From: Chitinophaga agri
Lineage (GTDB): Bacteria > Bacteroidota > Bacteroidia > Chitinophagales > Chitinophagaceae
Length of the DNA stretch: 64,000 nt
Direction: 5' to 3'
NCBI RefSeq assembly: GCF_010093065.1
Contig: NZ_CP048113.1
Location: forward strand, 6,776,001 to 6,840,000
Shown here: positions 18,314 through 27,406 of the stretch, piece after piece
How the letters are laid out: every line of letters begins with the position of its first letter
Position numbering within the stretch: position 1 is the stretch's first letter
Notes under the pieces: generated by a model
What the model saw: only the letters and a program-made list of their open reading frames with translations
Databases searched by the model: none
What the model was told of the DNA's origin: nothing
Program-made: the position numbers and the translations under genes

Positions 18314-19654
18314 TTTAAATAATGTTGCTGTCTTCAGGCTGATCATCACATACGCCCAGTTGCTGTTACTTTGCGCATTCATTACATTCTTCACACCAGC
18401 TGATGTAAGGGAGGCAGTATTCCAGAAATGGCTGTACCCTGCTTCAAAGCCGATCACTTTCGTGAGCGTGTAGTTAGCGACGAGATCTGCTTCCGTACCG
18501 AATTTCCTGCCGGTATTTTCCGGGAGGTCGCTGGCACTGTAAAACTGGTGGAGATCTGCGGTGAGCTGGAACTTCATGCCTGGCTTATATCTTGTTTTCA
18601 GGTAATAGTCCTGCAATCCTCTGTTACCGGAACTTCCGGCCACATAGAAGTAGTCCATATATCCCCAGAACTTATGCGGCGTACCATACAGCGGATCGAA
18701 TGTGTGACTGGTACCATCACCGCCAATACCGCCGGTAGTATAATCAGCGCCAAGGCCAGCGCTGAATGTGCTACTCAGCTGGTATTGAAATGCGGCAGAT
18801 AGCAGCCCTGCACTGAGTTTTTGTGCACTGGCATTTTTTCCGAACTGGTAGTACCCTGCGGCGGTCAGGGTGAGTTTATCAACGGTGTTATTATAATATA
18901 GTCCGGTTGTCATGCGTGTATACACGCCTTTATCCCAGATCTTGACACCTGTACTGTCGGGATGGAATTTTGAGAACTGATCAGAGAGGAAGAGGAAGGA
19001 GAGGTGTCCTTTCCCTAGTTTCCTGGCAGCATACAGGTATTCCAGACTCTTGTACATGGCTCCGCCATTGGTGTTGGCGGGGTAGTTACCCGGAGGGGTA
19101 GGGTTGTACACAGTGCCTGCTGCGTTCTCCCTGTTCTGGTTGAAAGCGGCGCCAGCATGTAATGTATACGGGCCACTTTCATACTTTATCAGGAGGGCAT
19201 CATGTCTTCTGCCTTGTTGCAGCCATTCCAGGTTACCCAGTAAACGGCTGTCGTCATATACAATTTCCTGTCGTCCTGCTTTCAGGTTCAGGCTTTTATT
19301 TTTTACCATGGTATCCAGCAGCATGATCTCTGCCCAGGCTTCATGAACAAGTAGTCCGTTATTATCCTGTGTCGTTGTCCTGTTAATGGTGGAAGCGTCC
19401 TGTCCCCAGACACGAACGTCCTGAATAGTAGCACCCAGTTTGAAGCGATAACCGCTAAAGCCTGCTGACAGGCGGGTACGTTGTGACGTGAAGAAGGCTG
19501 GAGATGCGCCTTTGGGCAGGGGGGCCGCCTGTCCGTCACGAAGCTCCGACCGCGTTCGGAGCCATGCGCCCACTGTAAACTGTGCCCGTACAGCGGGGCG
19601 AAAGAAGAGCATGCATAGCAGGCAGCAAATGCCTGCTGAGAATAGTTGTTTCAT
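18308..19654 (-). CDS. Alginate-export-family outer membrane porin
   Basis: The 448-residue product starts with a signal peptide (residues 1-24, ending VRAQ). Many alternating beta-strands and a C-terminal aromatic-containing strand follow. The N-terminal QFTVGAWLRTRSELRDG and the later LNLKAGRQEIVYDDSRLLGNLEWLQQGR match the AlgE/alginate-export porin family, a large-bore outer membrane beta-barrel group. In Bacteroidota, members occur in nitrate assimilation clusters. Its place between nirD and the nitrate transporter suggests that it admits nitrate or nitrite to the periplasm, not alginate. That substrate assignment is inferred from context only. Confidence 0.8.
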   Translation of the reverse strand: MKQLFSAGICCLLCMLFFRPAVRAQFTVGAWLRTRSELRDGQAAPLPKGASPAFFTSQRTRLSAGFSGYRFKLGATIQDVRVWGQDASTINRTTTQDNNGLLVHEAWAEIMLLDTMVKNKSLNLKAGRQEIVYDDSRLLGNLEWLQQGRRHDALLIKYESGPYTLHAGAAFNQNRENAAGTVYNPTPPGNYPANTNGGAMYKSLEYLYAARKLGKGHLSFLFLSDQFSKFHPDSTGVKIWDKGVYTRMTTGLYYNNTVDKLTLTAAGYYQFGKNASAQKLSAGLLSAAFQYQLSSTFSAGLGADYTTGGIGGDGTSHTFDPLYGTPHKFWGYMDYFYVAGSSGNRGLQDYYLKTRYKPGMKFQLTADLHQFYSASDLPENTGRKFGTEADLVANYTLTKVIGFEAGYSHFWNTASLTSAGVKNVMNAQSNSNWAYVMISLKTATLFKN

Positions 19655-19707
19655 GCAGTCTGGTTGATAATGTGAGCAATAGAGTATTCCCGCCCTCTCT
19701 GCTGTTA

Positions 19708-20088
19708 TTATGCTTCCTGCATGATCCCTATGTAGACCTGGTCACCCTCGACTTTTACAGGGTACGTGGTCAGGGAACATTCTGTGTCGTCTGACAGACA
19801 ACGTCCGTCTTCTAATGAAAAGGTTTTCTTATGAAAAGGGCAGGCCACTTTCGGCTCGCCGTTGTGAGTGCCTGTCATGCCACGACTGAGCGCCATCTGC
19901 TGGCGATGCGGGCACAGGTTCTGCGTAGCGTACCAGGCATCGCGGCGTGCAAAGCGGAACAACGCGATCTGTACATCGTCATATTTTACGCATACGCCGC
20001 CGTTATTGGGAACGTCGTTTACATTACAGGCATAAAACCATTCAATAGCTGTACTTGTGCTTGTGTTTGTGCTAATGGCGATCGACAT
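19708..20088 (-). CDS. nirD: Nitrite reductase small subunit, Rieske type
   Basis: The 126-residue protein contains the Rieske [2Fe-2S] ligands C59-P-H61 and C83-P-F-H86, in NLCPHRQQ and VACPFHKKTFSL. NirD pairs with NirB to form NADH-dependent assimilatory nitrite reductase in the cytoplasm. A Ser/Thr-rich N-terminus (residues 1-14) precedes the domain. The gene begins 25 bp after nirB on the same strand, so the two are surely cotranscribed. Confidence 0.93.
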   Translation of the reverse strand: MSIAISTNTSTSTAIEWFYACNVNDVPNNGGVCVKYDDVQIALFRFARRDAWYATQNLCPHRQQMALSRGMTGTHNGEPKVACPFHKKTFSLEDGRCLSDDTECSLTTYPVKVEGDQVYIGIMQEA

Positions 20089-20113
20089 AAGTTATGGATT
20101 GGTGGTGATGTAA

Positions 20114-22633
20114 TTACTTCCATTCGGCAGCTTTCTTCTGCTCTCTCATTGAATCAAACTTAACGGTTGGATCTTTCGTGCCGGGTGCATTGACAAAGTG
20201 GCTGAAGCGTTTGCGTAACTCAGGGTTTTCAACGACTTCTTTCCATTCGCATTTATATCTGTCCACGAGTGACTGCATTTCCTGTTCCAGTTCAGCAGCA
20301 ATACCCAGGCTATCATTGATCACTACATTCTTCAGATAGGTGATACCACCTTCCAGTTTATTCAGCCAGGTAGCTGTACGTGTCAACGGATCTGCGGTTT
20401 TGATGTAGAACATCAGGAAACGGTCTATATAACGGATACAGGTTTCACTATCGAGATCAGCTGCCAGTAGAATGGCATGTTGCGGTTTCGAGCCGCCGTT
20501 ACCGCATACATACAGGTTCCAGCCTTTCTCTGTAGCGATGATGCCAAAGTCTTTGGACTGCGCTTCCGCACATTCACGGATACACCCTGATACGGCTGAC
20601 TTCAGCTTGTGTGGCGCACGTAAGCCACGATAGCGTTCTTCTATCTGTATGGCGAAGCTGACACTGTCGTGCAGACCGAAACGGCACCAGGTAGAACCTA
20701 CACAGCTCTTTACTGTACGCAATGCTTTACCGTAGGCATGGCCACTTTCAAAGCCGGCATCGATCAGCTCTTCCCATATATTCGGGAGATCGTCCAGGTG
20801 TGCGCCAAACAGGTCGATGCGCTGACCGCCGGTGATCTTGGTATACAGGTTATACTTTAAGGCCACCTGCGCGATCACCAGCAGTTTGGCCGGTGTGATC
20901 TCTCCTCCGGGGATACGGGGTACTACAGAATAAGTACCACCCTTCTGTATATTTGCCAGGAAGCGGTCATTGGAATCCTGCACGGCGTCATTCCCTTTTT
21001 CCAGGATCATGTCATTCCAGAGGCTGGCCATGATGGAGGCAATCACCGGTTTACATACTTCACAACCATCACCCGCGCCGTAGTGGTCGAGTGCTTCATC
21101 GAACGAGCGTACATTTTTGATACGGATCAGGTCATAGAGTTCCTGGCGGGAGTAGGCAAAGTGTTCACACAGCACATTGCGGATGTATTTGCCCTGGGCT
21201 TTCATCGTACCTGTGATCAGGTCTTTTACCATCGGGCCGCAACCGCCGCAGCAGGTGGCTGCCTTTGTACATTTCTTTATGGAGTCGAACGTTTCATTGC
21301 CCGCTTCTACAGCAGCGCAGATATCGCCTTTGGTGATACTTTCACAACTACAGATCACGGCATCATCAGGCAGCCCCATTACACCGGGACCGGCTTCCTG
21401 GCTGCCACCGCGGGCGCCGAGTAAAACGTCTTCCGGATCAGGAGGCAGGATGACTTTGTTCTTGGCTGTTTGCAACAGCATATTATAGGCATCCGCATCA
21501 CCGATCAGGATACCGCCCAGGAGGTACTTACCATCACTGGAGATACTGATACGTTTGTACACCCCTTTCATGGTGTCTTCAAACACGATGCTGCGGCTGG
21601 TCTCGGCAGATACGAACGGATCGCCAAAGCTGGCCACGTCTATACCGATCAGTTTCAGCTTGGTGCTCATGTCGAAACCGGTAAAGGTTTTTTCAGCAGC
21701 AGTATGCGCAGCCAGGCGGTTAGTGATGTGTGTGGCGACAACTTCCGCCATTTCGTAGCCAGGTGCTACGAGTCCGTAGACCATACCGTTGTAAAGGGCA
21801 CATTCACCGATCGCATAAATGTCAGGGTCAGTGGTCTGTAACAGGTCATTGACCACGATACCCCCCCGGTGACCGGTATCCAGTCCGCTCAGTTTTGCCA
21901 GTTCGTCTCTTGGTTTAATACCGGCAGAGATCACCAGCATATCAGCATCCAGGTGTGTGTCGTCGGCGAAACGCAGTCCTGTCATGGTATCATCACCCAG
22001 TATTTCACTGGTGTTCTTATTGATATGTATGGCTAAGCCGAGCTGATTTAACTGCTGCTCCAGGATGCGGGAGCCGTTCTCATCGATCTGGCGCGGCATC
22101 AGTCTGGGTGCGAATTCGATGACATGTGTATCTGTAATACCCAGGTCCAGCATGGCTTTGGCAGCTTCCAGTCCGAGCAGGCCACCACCAATCACCACCC
22201 CTCTTTTGGCTTTGGGCGCATAGTCGCGCATCAGTTCCAGGTCTTCTATGGTGCGGTAAATGAACACACCTTTTTTGTCCACACCAGGAATGGGCGGTAC
22301 GAAGGCCGACGATCCTGTTGCTATGACGAGGTAGTCGTAAGCTGCTGTGATGCCTCTGTAGGAGTGAACCGTCTTTGTAGTACGGTCTATCTGTTGCACA
22401 GGATCACCCAGGTGGAGGGTAATATTATTGGCGGCGTACCAGTCAGCGGAAGCCATTAACAGGTCATCCGCTGTCTTGCCGGCAAAAAATTCGCTTAAGT
22501 GAACACGGTCATACGCCGGACGGGGTTCTTCTCCGAAAACTACGATCTCAGCTGTGTCTTTTGATATTTTGGAGATTATTTTCTCACAAAATTTGTAGCT
22601 GACCATGCCATTGCCTATAATTACAATTTTCAT
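20114..22633 (-). CDS. nirB: Nitrite reductase [NAD(P)H] large subunit
   Basis: The 839-residue enzyme reduces nitrite to ammonium. Residues 1-300 are an FAD/NAD(P)H oxidoreductase (MKIVIIGNGMVSYKFCE; KRGVVIGGGLLGLEAAKAM). BFD-like [2Fe-2S] segments follow, with VICSCESITKGDIC near 424 and GDGCEVCKPV further on. The siroheme/4Fe-4S domain carries a C-x5-C pair at about 644/650 (SCVGSTWC) and a C-x3-C pair at about 683/687 (GCIREC). All expected ligands are present. It is the first gene of the minus-strand nitrate run and faces the divergent cobA, whose product makes the siroheme precursor. Confidence 0.96.
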   Translation of the reverse strand: MKIVIIGNGMVSYKFCEKIISKISKDTAEIVVFGEEPRPAYDRVHLSEFFAGKTADDLLMASADWYAANNITLHLGDPVQQIDRTTKTVHSYRGITAAYDYLVIATGSSAFVPPIPGVDKKGVFIYRTIEDLELMRDYAPKAKRGVVIGGGLLGLEAAKAMLDLGITDTHVIEFAPRLMPRQIDENGSRILEQQLNQLGLAIHINKNTSEILGDDTMTGLRFADDTHLDADMLVISAGIKPRDELAKLSGLDTGHRGGIVVNDLLQTTDPDIYAIGECALYNGMVYGLVAPGYEMAEVVATHITNRLAAHTAAEKTFTGFDMSTKLKLIGIDVASFGDPFVSAETSRSIVFEDTMKGVYKRISISSDGKYLLGGILIGDADAYNMLLQTAKNKVILPPDPEDVLLGARGGSQEAGPGVMGLPDDAVICSCESITKGDICAAVEAGNETFDSIKKCTKAATCCGGCGPMVKDLITGTMKAQGKYIRNVLCEHFAYSRQELYDLIRIKNVRSFDEALDHYGAGDGCEVCKPVIASIMASLWNDMILEKGNDAVQDSNDRFLANIQKGGTYSVVPRIPGGEITPAKLLVIAQVALKYNLYTKITGGQRIDLFGAHLDDLPNIWEELIDAGFESGHAYGKALRTVKSCVGSTWCRFGLHDSVSFAIQIEERYRGLRAPHKLKSAVSGCIRECAEAQSKDFGIIATEKGWNLYVCGNGGSKPQHAILLAADLDSETCIRYIDRFLMFYIKTADPLTRTATWLNKLEGGITYLKNVVINDSLGIAAELEQEMQSLVDRYKCEWKEVVENPELRKRFSHFVNAPGTKDPTVKFDSMREQKKAAEWK

Positions 22634-22671
22634 TGGCGAAGAATTGAGTTGATAAAATGAGAAACGGCTTT

Positions 22672-22692
22672 ATATTATAAAATGTATAATAT
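22672..22692. promoter_or_regulatory. AT-rich dyad in the nirB/cobA promoter region
   Basis: ATATTATA (22672-22679) and TATAATAT (22685-22692) form a perfect 8-bp inverted repeat around AAATG. On the minus strand the dyad contains TACATTTT, one base from the TAnnTTTG consensus, so a protein bound here could block nirB transcription. Which factor binds is unknown. Confidence 0.45.
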
Positions 22693-22735
22693 GATAACTT
22701 ATTTCCTAATCGAGTGATAAAAATTGCCGTTTTTT

Positions 22736-22749
22736 ATGATCTGCATCAT
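22736..22749. promoter_or_regulatory. Fnr-like dyad ATGAT-N4-ATCAT
   Basis: The sequence ATGAT-CTGC-ATCAT has the same spacing as the Fnr box TTGAT-N4-ATCAA, with symmetric changes at the outer base. It lies about 109 bp from the nirB ATG and about 86 bp from the cobA ATG, between divergent genes. The Crp/Fnr-family gene next to cobA is the obvious candidate regulator. Binding is inferred. Confidence 0.5.
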
Positions 22750-22801
22750 GAAATTAACAATAAGAGTTCTATTTTTATAGTGATTCTTATGATTTGTCTT
22801 A

Positions 22802-22817
22802 TATAAATTTATTTATA
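22802..22817. promoter_or_regulatory. AT-rich dyad just upstream of cobA
   Basis: TATAAAT (22802-22808) and ATTTATA (22811-22817) form a perfect inverted repeat with a TT spacer, ending 11 bp before the cobA ATG. AT-rich dyads arise by chance in such sequence, so this is a weak call. Confidence 0.25.
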
Positions 22818-22828
22818 ATATATTCTAT

Positions 22829-23587
22829 ATGGCTTTTTTATCTTTGGTAGGTGCGGGACCAGGTGACCCGGAACTGATTACCCTGAAGGCTATCAATGTT
22901 CTTCGTCAGGCAGACGTGATCTTATATGATGCGCTCGTAAATGAGTCATTGTTATCATATGCCAAACCAGGTGCTGTGATCCGTTTTGTGGGAAAACGAT
23001 ATGGTTGTCATTCGCTTTCCCAGCAGGAAATCAATCACCTGATAGTAGAATATGCCCAGTCTCATGGTCATGTCGTAAGACTAAAAGGTGGGGACTCATT
23101 TGTATTTGGCCGGGCCACAGAGGAAATTGCCGCTGCCAGAGGCGCCGGTATCCAGGTACAGGTCATTCCCGGTATCTCCAGTGCACTGGCTGCCCCGGCT
23201 GGCCAGATGATACCTCTGACATCCCGTGGGGTAACGGAAAGTTTCTGGGTAACAACCGGTACAACACTGACGGGCGAGATCTCCGCTGACATCGATCTGG
23301 CTGCCCGTTCTACGGCTACTGTCATAATATTAATGGCAATGAGCAAGCTCGAAGCAATTATGGATATATTTGCAGGATACGGAAAAAGCAGTTTGCCGGT
23401 AGCCATTATTCAGAATAGTACTACTGACAGGGAAAAGGTGGTTACAGGCACTGTGAAAGACATAGTATTTAAGGCACAACATGCCGGCATGTCCAATCCG
23501 GCAGTAATAGTGGTAGGGAAAGTGGTGGAGCTGAAGGACATGGCTGGTACGGTGCAGCAATTAATTGACAGGAATGAAGAGAGATAA
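22829..23587 (+). CDS. cobA: Uroporphyrinogen-III C-methyltransferase
   Basis: The 252-residue protein methylates uroporphyrinogen III twice with S-adenosylmethionine to give precorrin-2, the branch point to siroheme and cobalamin. It begins with the family signature LSLVGAGPGDPELITLKA and has VVRLKGGDSFVFGRATEE near residue 78, IPGISSALAAPA near 112 and the closing NPAVIVVGKVV. It is a stand-alone SUMT without the CysG dehydrogenase/ferrochelatase half. Placement opposite nirB indicates that it supplies siroheme for nitrite reductase. The last 14 bases overlap the start of the next gene. Confidence 0.94.
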   Translation: MAFLSLVGAGPGDPELITLKAINVLRQADVILYDALVNESLLSYAKPGAVIRFVGKRYGCHSLSQQEINHLIVEYAQSHGHVVRLKGGDSFVFGRATEEIAAARGAGIQVQVIPGISSALAAPAGQMIPLTSRGVTESFWVTTGTTLTGEISADIDLAARSTATVIILMAMSKLEAIMDIFAGYGKSSLPVAIIQNSTTDREKVVTGTVKDIVFKAQHAGMSNPAVIVVGKVVELKDMAGTVQQLIDRNEER

Positions 23588-24266
23588 ACAAGGTTGCGAC
23601 CTGCAATCCTGTATGTTATGCAATTTGTGTATATCCGCCTGGAAACCGGCTATAGCAGCACACCGACAGAATTTTACCGTAAAGAAAGGCCAACTGCTCT
23701 TTCGTGAAGGCGAGCCTGTGAATGGCATCTACTTTATCAATACCGGTAAGGTAAAGGTCCATAAGCACTGGGGCGAAGGAAAGGAACTCATCGTTCGTTT
23801 TGCCAGAGAAGGGGATATCGTCGGGCACAGGGGAGTAGGCAGTGAAATGGTTTATCCCGTATCCGCCACGACGCTTGAAACAGTGAACGTTTGTTTTATT
23901 GACCTGGCTTTTTTCCAGGCTACATTAAAAGTCAACCATGATTTCCTGCACGCATTAATGATGTTCTATGCCAGCGAATTACAGGAATCAGAAAAGAATA
24001 TGCGCAACCTCGTGCATATGCCGGTGAGAGGACGTATCGCTCACGCACTGCTGTCACTGCTGAACAAGTTTGGTACGAACGAAGAAGGGAACATTAATAT
24101 GACACTAAGCCGGCAGGACCTCGCCTCCTACACAGGTACTACCTATGAAACGGCTTTCCGCATCATGAGTGACCTGATACAGGACAATATTATTGCTATC
24201 TCCGGCAAGAGCATTGCCGTCAAAGATCCTGCGCGACTCGCACTGGTAGAACAGGAAGCTGGTTAA
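23574..24266 (+). CDS. Crp/Fnr-family transcriptional regulator with N-terminal cysteine cluster
   Basis: The ATG at 23574 is chosen over a TTG at 23565; it overlaps the end of cobA by 14 bp. The roughly 230-residue protein has four Cys near its N-terminus in the pattern C-x4-C-x2-C-x2-C (GCDLQSCMLCNLC). A cyclic-nucleotide-binding-like beta-roll follows (KGQLLFREGEPVNGIYFINTGKVKVHK), and then a C-terminal winged helix (MTLSRQDLASYTGTTYETAFRIMSDL). The Cys group recalls the Fe-S site of Fnr and is common in Bacteroidota members. It may sense oxygen, nitric oxide or redox state and control the nitrate genes, probably through the Fnr-like dyad upstream of cobA. Its stop codon overlaps that of the convergent response regulator. 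Confidence 0.85.
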   Translation: MKRDKQGCDLQSCMLCNLCISAWKPAIAAHRQNFTVKKGQLLFREGEPVNGIYFINTGKVKVHKHWGEGKELIVRFAREGDIVGHRGVGSEMVYPVSATTLETVNVCFIDLAFFQATLKVNHDFLHALMMFYASELQESEKNMRNLVHMPVRGRIAHALLSLLNKFGTNEEGNINMTLSRQDLASYTGTTYETAFRIMSDLIQDNIIAISGKSIAVKDPARLALVEQEAG

Positions 24267-24886
24267 AGCAACTTGTACTCCGATGCCAGCTTCACAACCG
24301 AGGTCGTATTGTTTACACCGAATTTCTCCATCAGGTTCTTACGATGGCTTTCCACCGTATGGGTGCTGATGAACAACTGATCCGCGATCTGCATCGTGGT
24401 GAGACCTTTACCGATCAGCTGTAATATTTCTTTCTCCCTGCGTGTAATGCGCGGGATCGCTTTCAGCAATTCCATGTCTGCATTTTTCAACGCTTCTTTC
24501 GTATTGCTGCACAGGTACTCTTCTCCATCCATAATGGCATAGATGGCCCTGATGATCTCATTACCCAGCGCATTTTTCTGTACATAACCGCTGGCGCCGT
24601 TCTGTAACATGCTGTGAATAACAGTTTGTTCATCATGGGTGCTCAGTGCGATGATCTTGACATCCTCATATTTTTTCTTCACTTCTCCGCAAAGTGTAAC
24701 ACCACTGATATCGGGCAGGTTCACATCCATCAGGATCACATCGGGCTGCGCCTTTTCAAGTGCTGTTAATGTACTTTTACCGTCTCCGTAAGCCCCGCAC
24801 ACTTCTATACCTGCATCAGTACGCAGGATATTTTTTAATCCTTCCACCATAATCGGGTGATCTTCTACCACTGCTACCTTGATCAT
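24263..24886 (-). CDS. Response regulator, NarL/LuxR type
   Basis: From the ATG at 24886 the product starts MIKVAVVEDHPIMVEGL and shows a complete receiver domain: the acidic pair ED, the phosphoacceptor Asp in VILMDVNLPDISG, Ser/Thr in ALSTHDE and Lys in GYVQKNA. A LuxR-type HTH follows (ITRREKEILQLIGKGLTTMQIADQLFISTHTVESHRKNLMEKFG, about residues 145-190). A TTG nine bases upstream is an alternative start. It lies 21 bp after the sensor kinase gene, and the two form a two-component system. The output targets are not known. Closeness to the nitrate genes is suggestive only. Confidence 0.93.
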   Translation of the reverse strand: MIKVAVVEDHPIMVEGLKNILRTDAGIEVCGAYGDGKSTLTALEKAQPDVILMDVNLPDISGVTLCGEVKKKYEDVKIIALSTHDEQTVIHSMLQNGASGYVQKNALGNEIIRAIYAIMDGEEYLCSNTKEALKNADMELLKAIPRITRREKEILQLIGKGLTTMQIADQLFISTHTVESHRKNLMEKFGVNNTTSVVKLASEYKLL

Positions 24887-24907
24887 AATTGTCAAAATTG
24901 TATTTTA

Positions 24908-26887
24908 CTAGTTCAGGGATGTTGCACATTCAATTGTGATCGCTGTTCCGGTACCCGGCTCAGACTGTATATCTATTTTACCACCGAGAAATTCCACTCT
25001 CGCCTCGATGTTAGCCAGTCCGGCGCCTTTCAGTTTGTTGCCGGCTGCCGCATCAAATCCTTTTCCATCATCTTCTACGGTCAGGAATAACGTGTTATCC
25101 GTTTGCTGCAGTAACACCAGTATCTGGGTACCACCCGCATGTTTGATGGCATTATTTACCAGCTCCTGCATGATGCGGTACAGTACTACCTGACGGGTAT
25201 GTTCCATATCGGCTACCTGGAAGTTGAATACCTGACAAACAATATTGTTGGCGCCGTTTTTTTTCAGTCCCCTGCAATACTCCACTGTAGCTTCTCCCAA
25301 TCCGTATTTGATCAGTATCTCCGGCATCATACTACGCGCTATACGGCGCAGTTCATCCATGGCGCCATCCAGGCGCTGTAAACTATTCTGTATCAGCGTC
25401 TGCCGGTGTACGGTGGTCTGGGATGGGGTAACGGTAGACAGCTCCAGTTTGATACCTGATAGCAATCCCCCGAGACCATCGTGCAGGTCACGCGCCAGGC
25501 GGGTACGCTCTTTCTCCTGGCCTTCCAGCATCGCAGAGAGTAAGGATATTTTATGTTCCTGACGGATCCTTTCTACTTCAAATTCATGCAGCTTTCGCTG
25601 TTGTTCCAGCAGCTTACGGCCATTCCTGTAGAACAGGTAGCTCAGTGCTGCTACGACAAGCAGGGAGAGCATGATCACGACCATCAGGGAGATCAGTAGG
25701 CGGTTCCGCTGCAAAGCAAACTCCTGGCGTTCATTCTCATGCTGTAACTGCATGATGCGGTTTTCTTTTTCGGACGACTGGAAAGTTGCTTCCAGTTCGT
25801 GGATCTTCTCCGTAACCTGCTGCTCTTTCAGACTATCTGCCAGTATAATATACTGCCGCAGGTATTTATAGGCATCGTCCGGGTAGTGTTGTTTGAAGGA
25901 CAGCTCTGCCATCAGATCCAGCGCACGTAAGCGGAATGGGAAGTCCATCAGGGTATACGACAGTTTCCCATATTCATCCATCAGTACCCTGGCACGATCA
26001 TACTGTCCCTGTTTTTCAAACAGACGGGCGAGTGAGTACAGGTTATTACAGATGGCTTTATTATAGCTGGTGCGGCGGGCAATGGATAAGCCATTGGAAA
26101 ACATGGTTGCGGCATGGTTATACATCTGGTGTTTAACATCCAGGCGGCCCTGCAGGTGATAATAATCTGCCCATATATTAATTGAGTCGACGCCGGTCCT
26201 GTCCAGTTTTTCTTTCGCACTTGCCAGTTGCGTTTCCATTTTCTGCAGGCTATCCAGGTGGTACATGGAGTTGGCCAGACGCAGGTGCCTGCTGGCAATC
26301 AGGTGGCAATAGGGAGCCGGATCCGGATAAGTGGCCAGACTCTTATAATAATAAGTGATCGCCGTTTTGAACTGAGACTTATTAAAGAAGATATCACCCA
26401 GGCTCTCGTAGGTATTATTAAGTTCCGGAACGGCATTCATCTTTTCCAGCAGGGGGATGGTCTGCAGGTATTCTTCCGTCTGCAACTGTGTTTCTCCTTT
26501 ATTGCCGAGTACCTGTCCCAGGCTCATTTTCGTGTTGGCCAGCATCATGCGGCCCTCCCGGCTGGTATCTTTGAGCAGGTGCTCCCTGGCTGTCAACAGG
26601 TGTTTTTCCGCTTCGTTATAATTATATATAGCGTTATACCAGGTGCCTATGGCGAGATAGGTCTTTGCTATACCGAGTTTATTATTGTTTTTTTCTTCCA
26701 GTTGTAAGGCCTGCTGAAAATACTTCAATGCCTGTACACTATCCCGGATAGGCGATTTCCGGGCCAGTCTTATATACAGATCAGCGTCGGCAGCAGGACT
26801 TTTACTATTCTCATTATTACGGTGCTGGGCATATAACCCCACCGTTATACAGCATAGGACGATAAGTATAGGTATTCTCATGGACAT
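24908..26887 (-). CDS. Membrane sensor histidine kinase with TPR sensor region (HisKA_3)
   Basis: The 659-residue protein has a signal sequence (residues 1-20, ending LYAQ) and a periplasmic region of tetratricopeptide-like repeats (about 35-370; for example KYFQQALQLEEKNNNKLGIAK). A membrane span at about 398-422 and a coiled coil follow. The kinase core has EKERTRLARDLHDGLGGLLSG with the phosphoacceptor His, then an ATPase domain with NNAIKHAGGTQI, DDGKGFD and GAGLANIEARVEFLGG. This is the NarX/DegS-type kinase family, which pairs with NarL-type regulators such as the gene 21 bp downstream. The signal is unknown; no nitrate-sensing P-box is present. Confidence 0.93.
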   Translation of the reverse strand: MSMRIPILIVLCCITVGLYAQHRNNENSKSPAADADLYIRLARKSPIRDSVQALKYFQQALQLEEKNNNKLGIAKTYLAIGTWYNAIYNYNEAEKHLLTAREHLLKDTSREGRMMLANTKMSLGQVLGNKGETQLQTEEYLQTIPLLEKMNAVPELNNTYESLGDIFFNKSQFKTAITYYYKSLATYPDPAPYCHLIASRHLRLANSMYHLDSLQKMETQLASAKEKLDRTGVDSINIWADYYHLQGRLDVKHQMYNHAATMFSNGLSIARRTSYNKAICNNLYSLARLFEKQGQYDRARVLMDEYGKLSYTLMDFPFRLRALDLMAELSFKQHYPDDAYKYLRQYIILADSLKEQQVTEKIHELEATFQSSEKENRIMQLQHENERQEFALQRNRLLISLMVVIMLSLLVVAALSYLFYRNGRKLLEQQRKLHEFEVERIRQEHKISLLSAMLEGQEKERTRLARDLHDGLGGLLSGIKLELSTVTPSQTTVHRQTLIQNSLQRLDGAMDELRRIARSMMPEILIKYGLGEATVEYCRGLKKNGANNIVCQVFNFQVADMEHTRQVVLYRIMQELVNNAIKHAGGTQILVLLQQTDNTLFLTVEDDGKGFDAAAGNKLKGAGLANIEARVEFLGGKIDIQSEPGTGTAITIECATSLN

Positions 26888-27337
26888 GAATCAGAGTGGA
26901 AATATATAATTATTTGAGATACATCTTATTGATATTTTTTTTCTGATATGACAATATTATGATACGCTCAGGGATAAAACCCCTGTTTTCCGGGATTTCT
27001 TTTACCTGAACTGGTGATTACTTTTGCATTGTGATTATGAAACGCCCTTGAGGAGAAATGATCGTTACAGGTATAGCTGCTTTAAATTGTCGTAGTGAGT
27101 TGTTCAGAAACAATGAATTACGTGAGACAGCCCTTCTGCACCGGGATCCATCAGGAAGCTTCACATATTACAAACAGGAGAATGACAGTGCGCTACAGGT
27201 AAGTAGCAGGCAGCGTGATAAAATGGGGATATTTCCTGGCTCCGGACGGTAAGACGTCCATAAGTTTAAGTCTCTTATAGTATCAACATAGTATCGTAAC
27301 CATTTTTTGCGACACCCCAGATTGTATTTTTGTTGAA

Positions 27338-27382
27338 GAACCTAACTATATCCTTATGAAAACCTAACGAACCTAACTATAT
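27338..27382. repeat. Short direct repeat
   Basis: The 14-mer GAACCTAACTATAT occurs twice at a 31-bp spacing (27338 and 27369). A partial copy lies between them and a diverged AAGAACCTGG follows. It is non-coding and lies close to the 3' side of katE. Confidence 0.6.
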
Positions 27383-27406
27383 TTTTATTCAAGAACCTGG
27401 ATGAGA

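Noticed and set aside
24263..26887. NarX/NarL nitrate-sensing system
   Set aside because: The sensor has TPR-like repeats and no nitrate-binding P-box; proximity alone is not enough.
27058..27252. 64-residue frame in the kinase/catalase spacer
   Set aside because: No domain, no supporting neighbour and composition like non-coding sequence.
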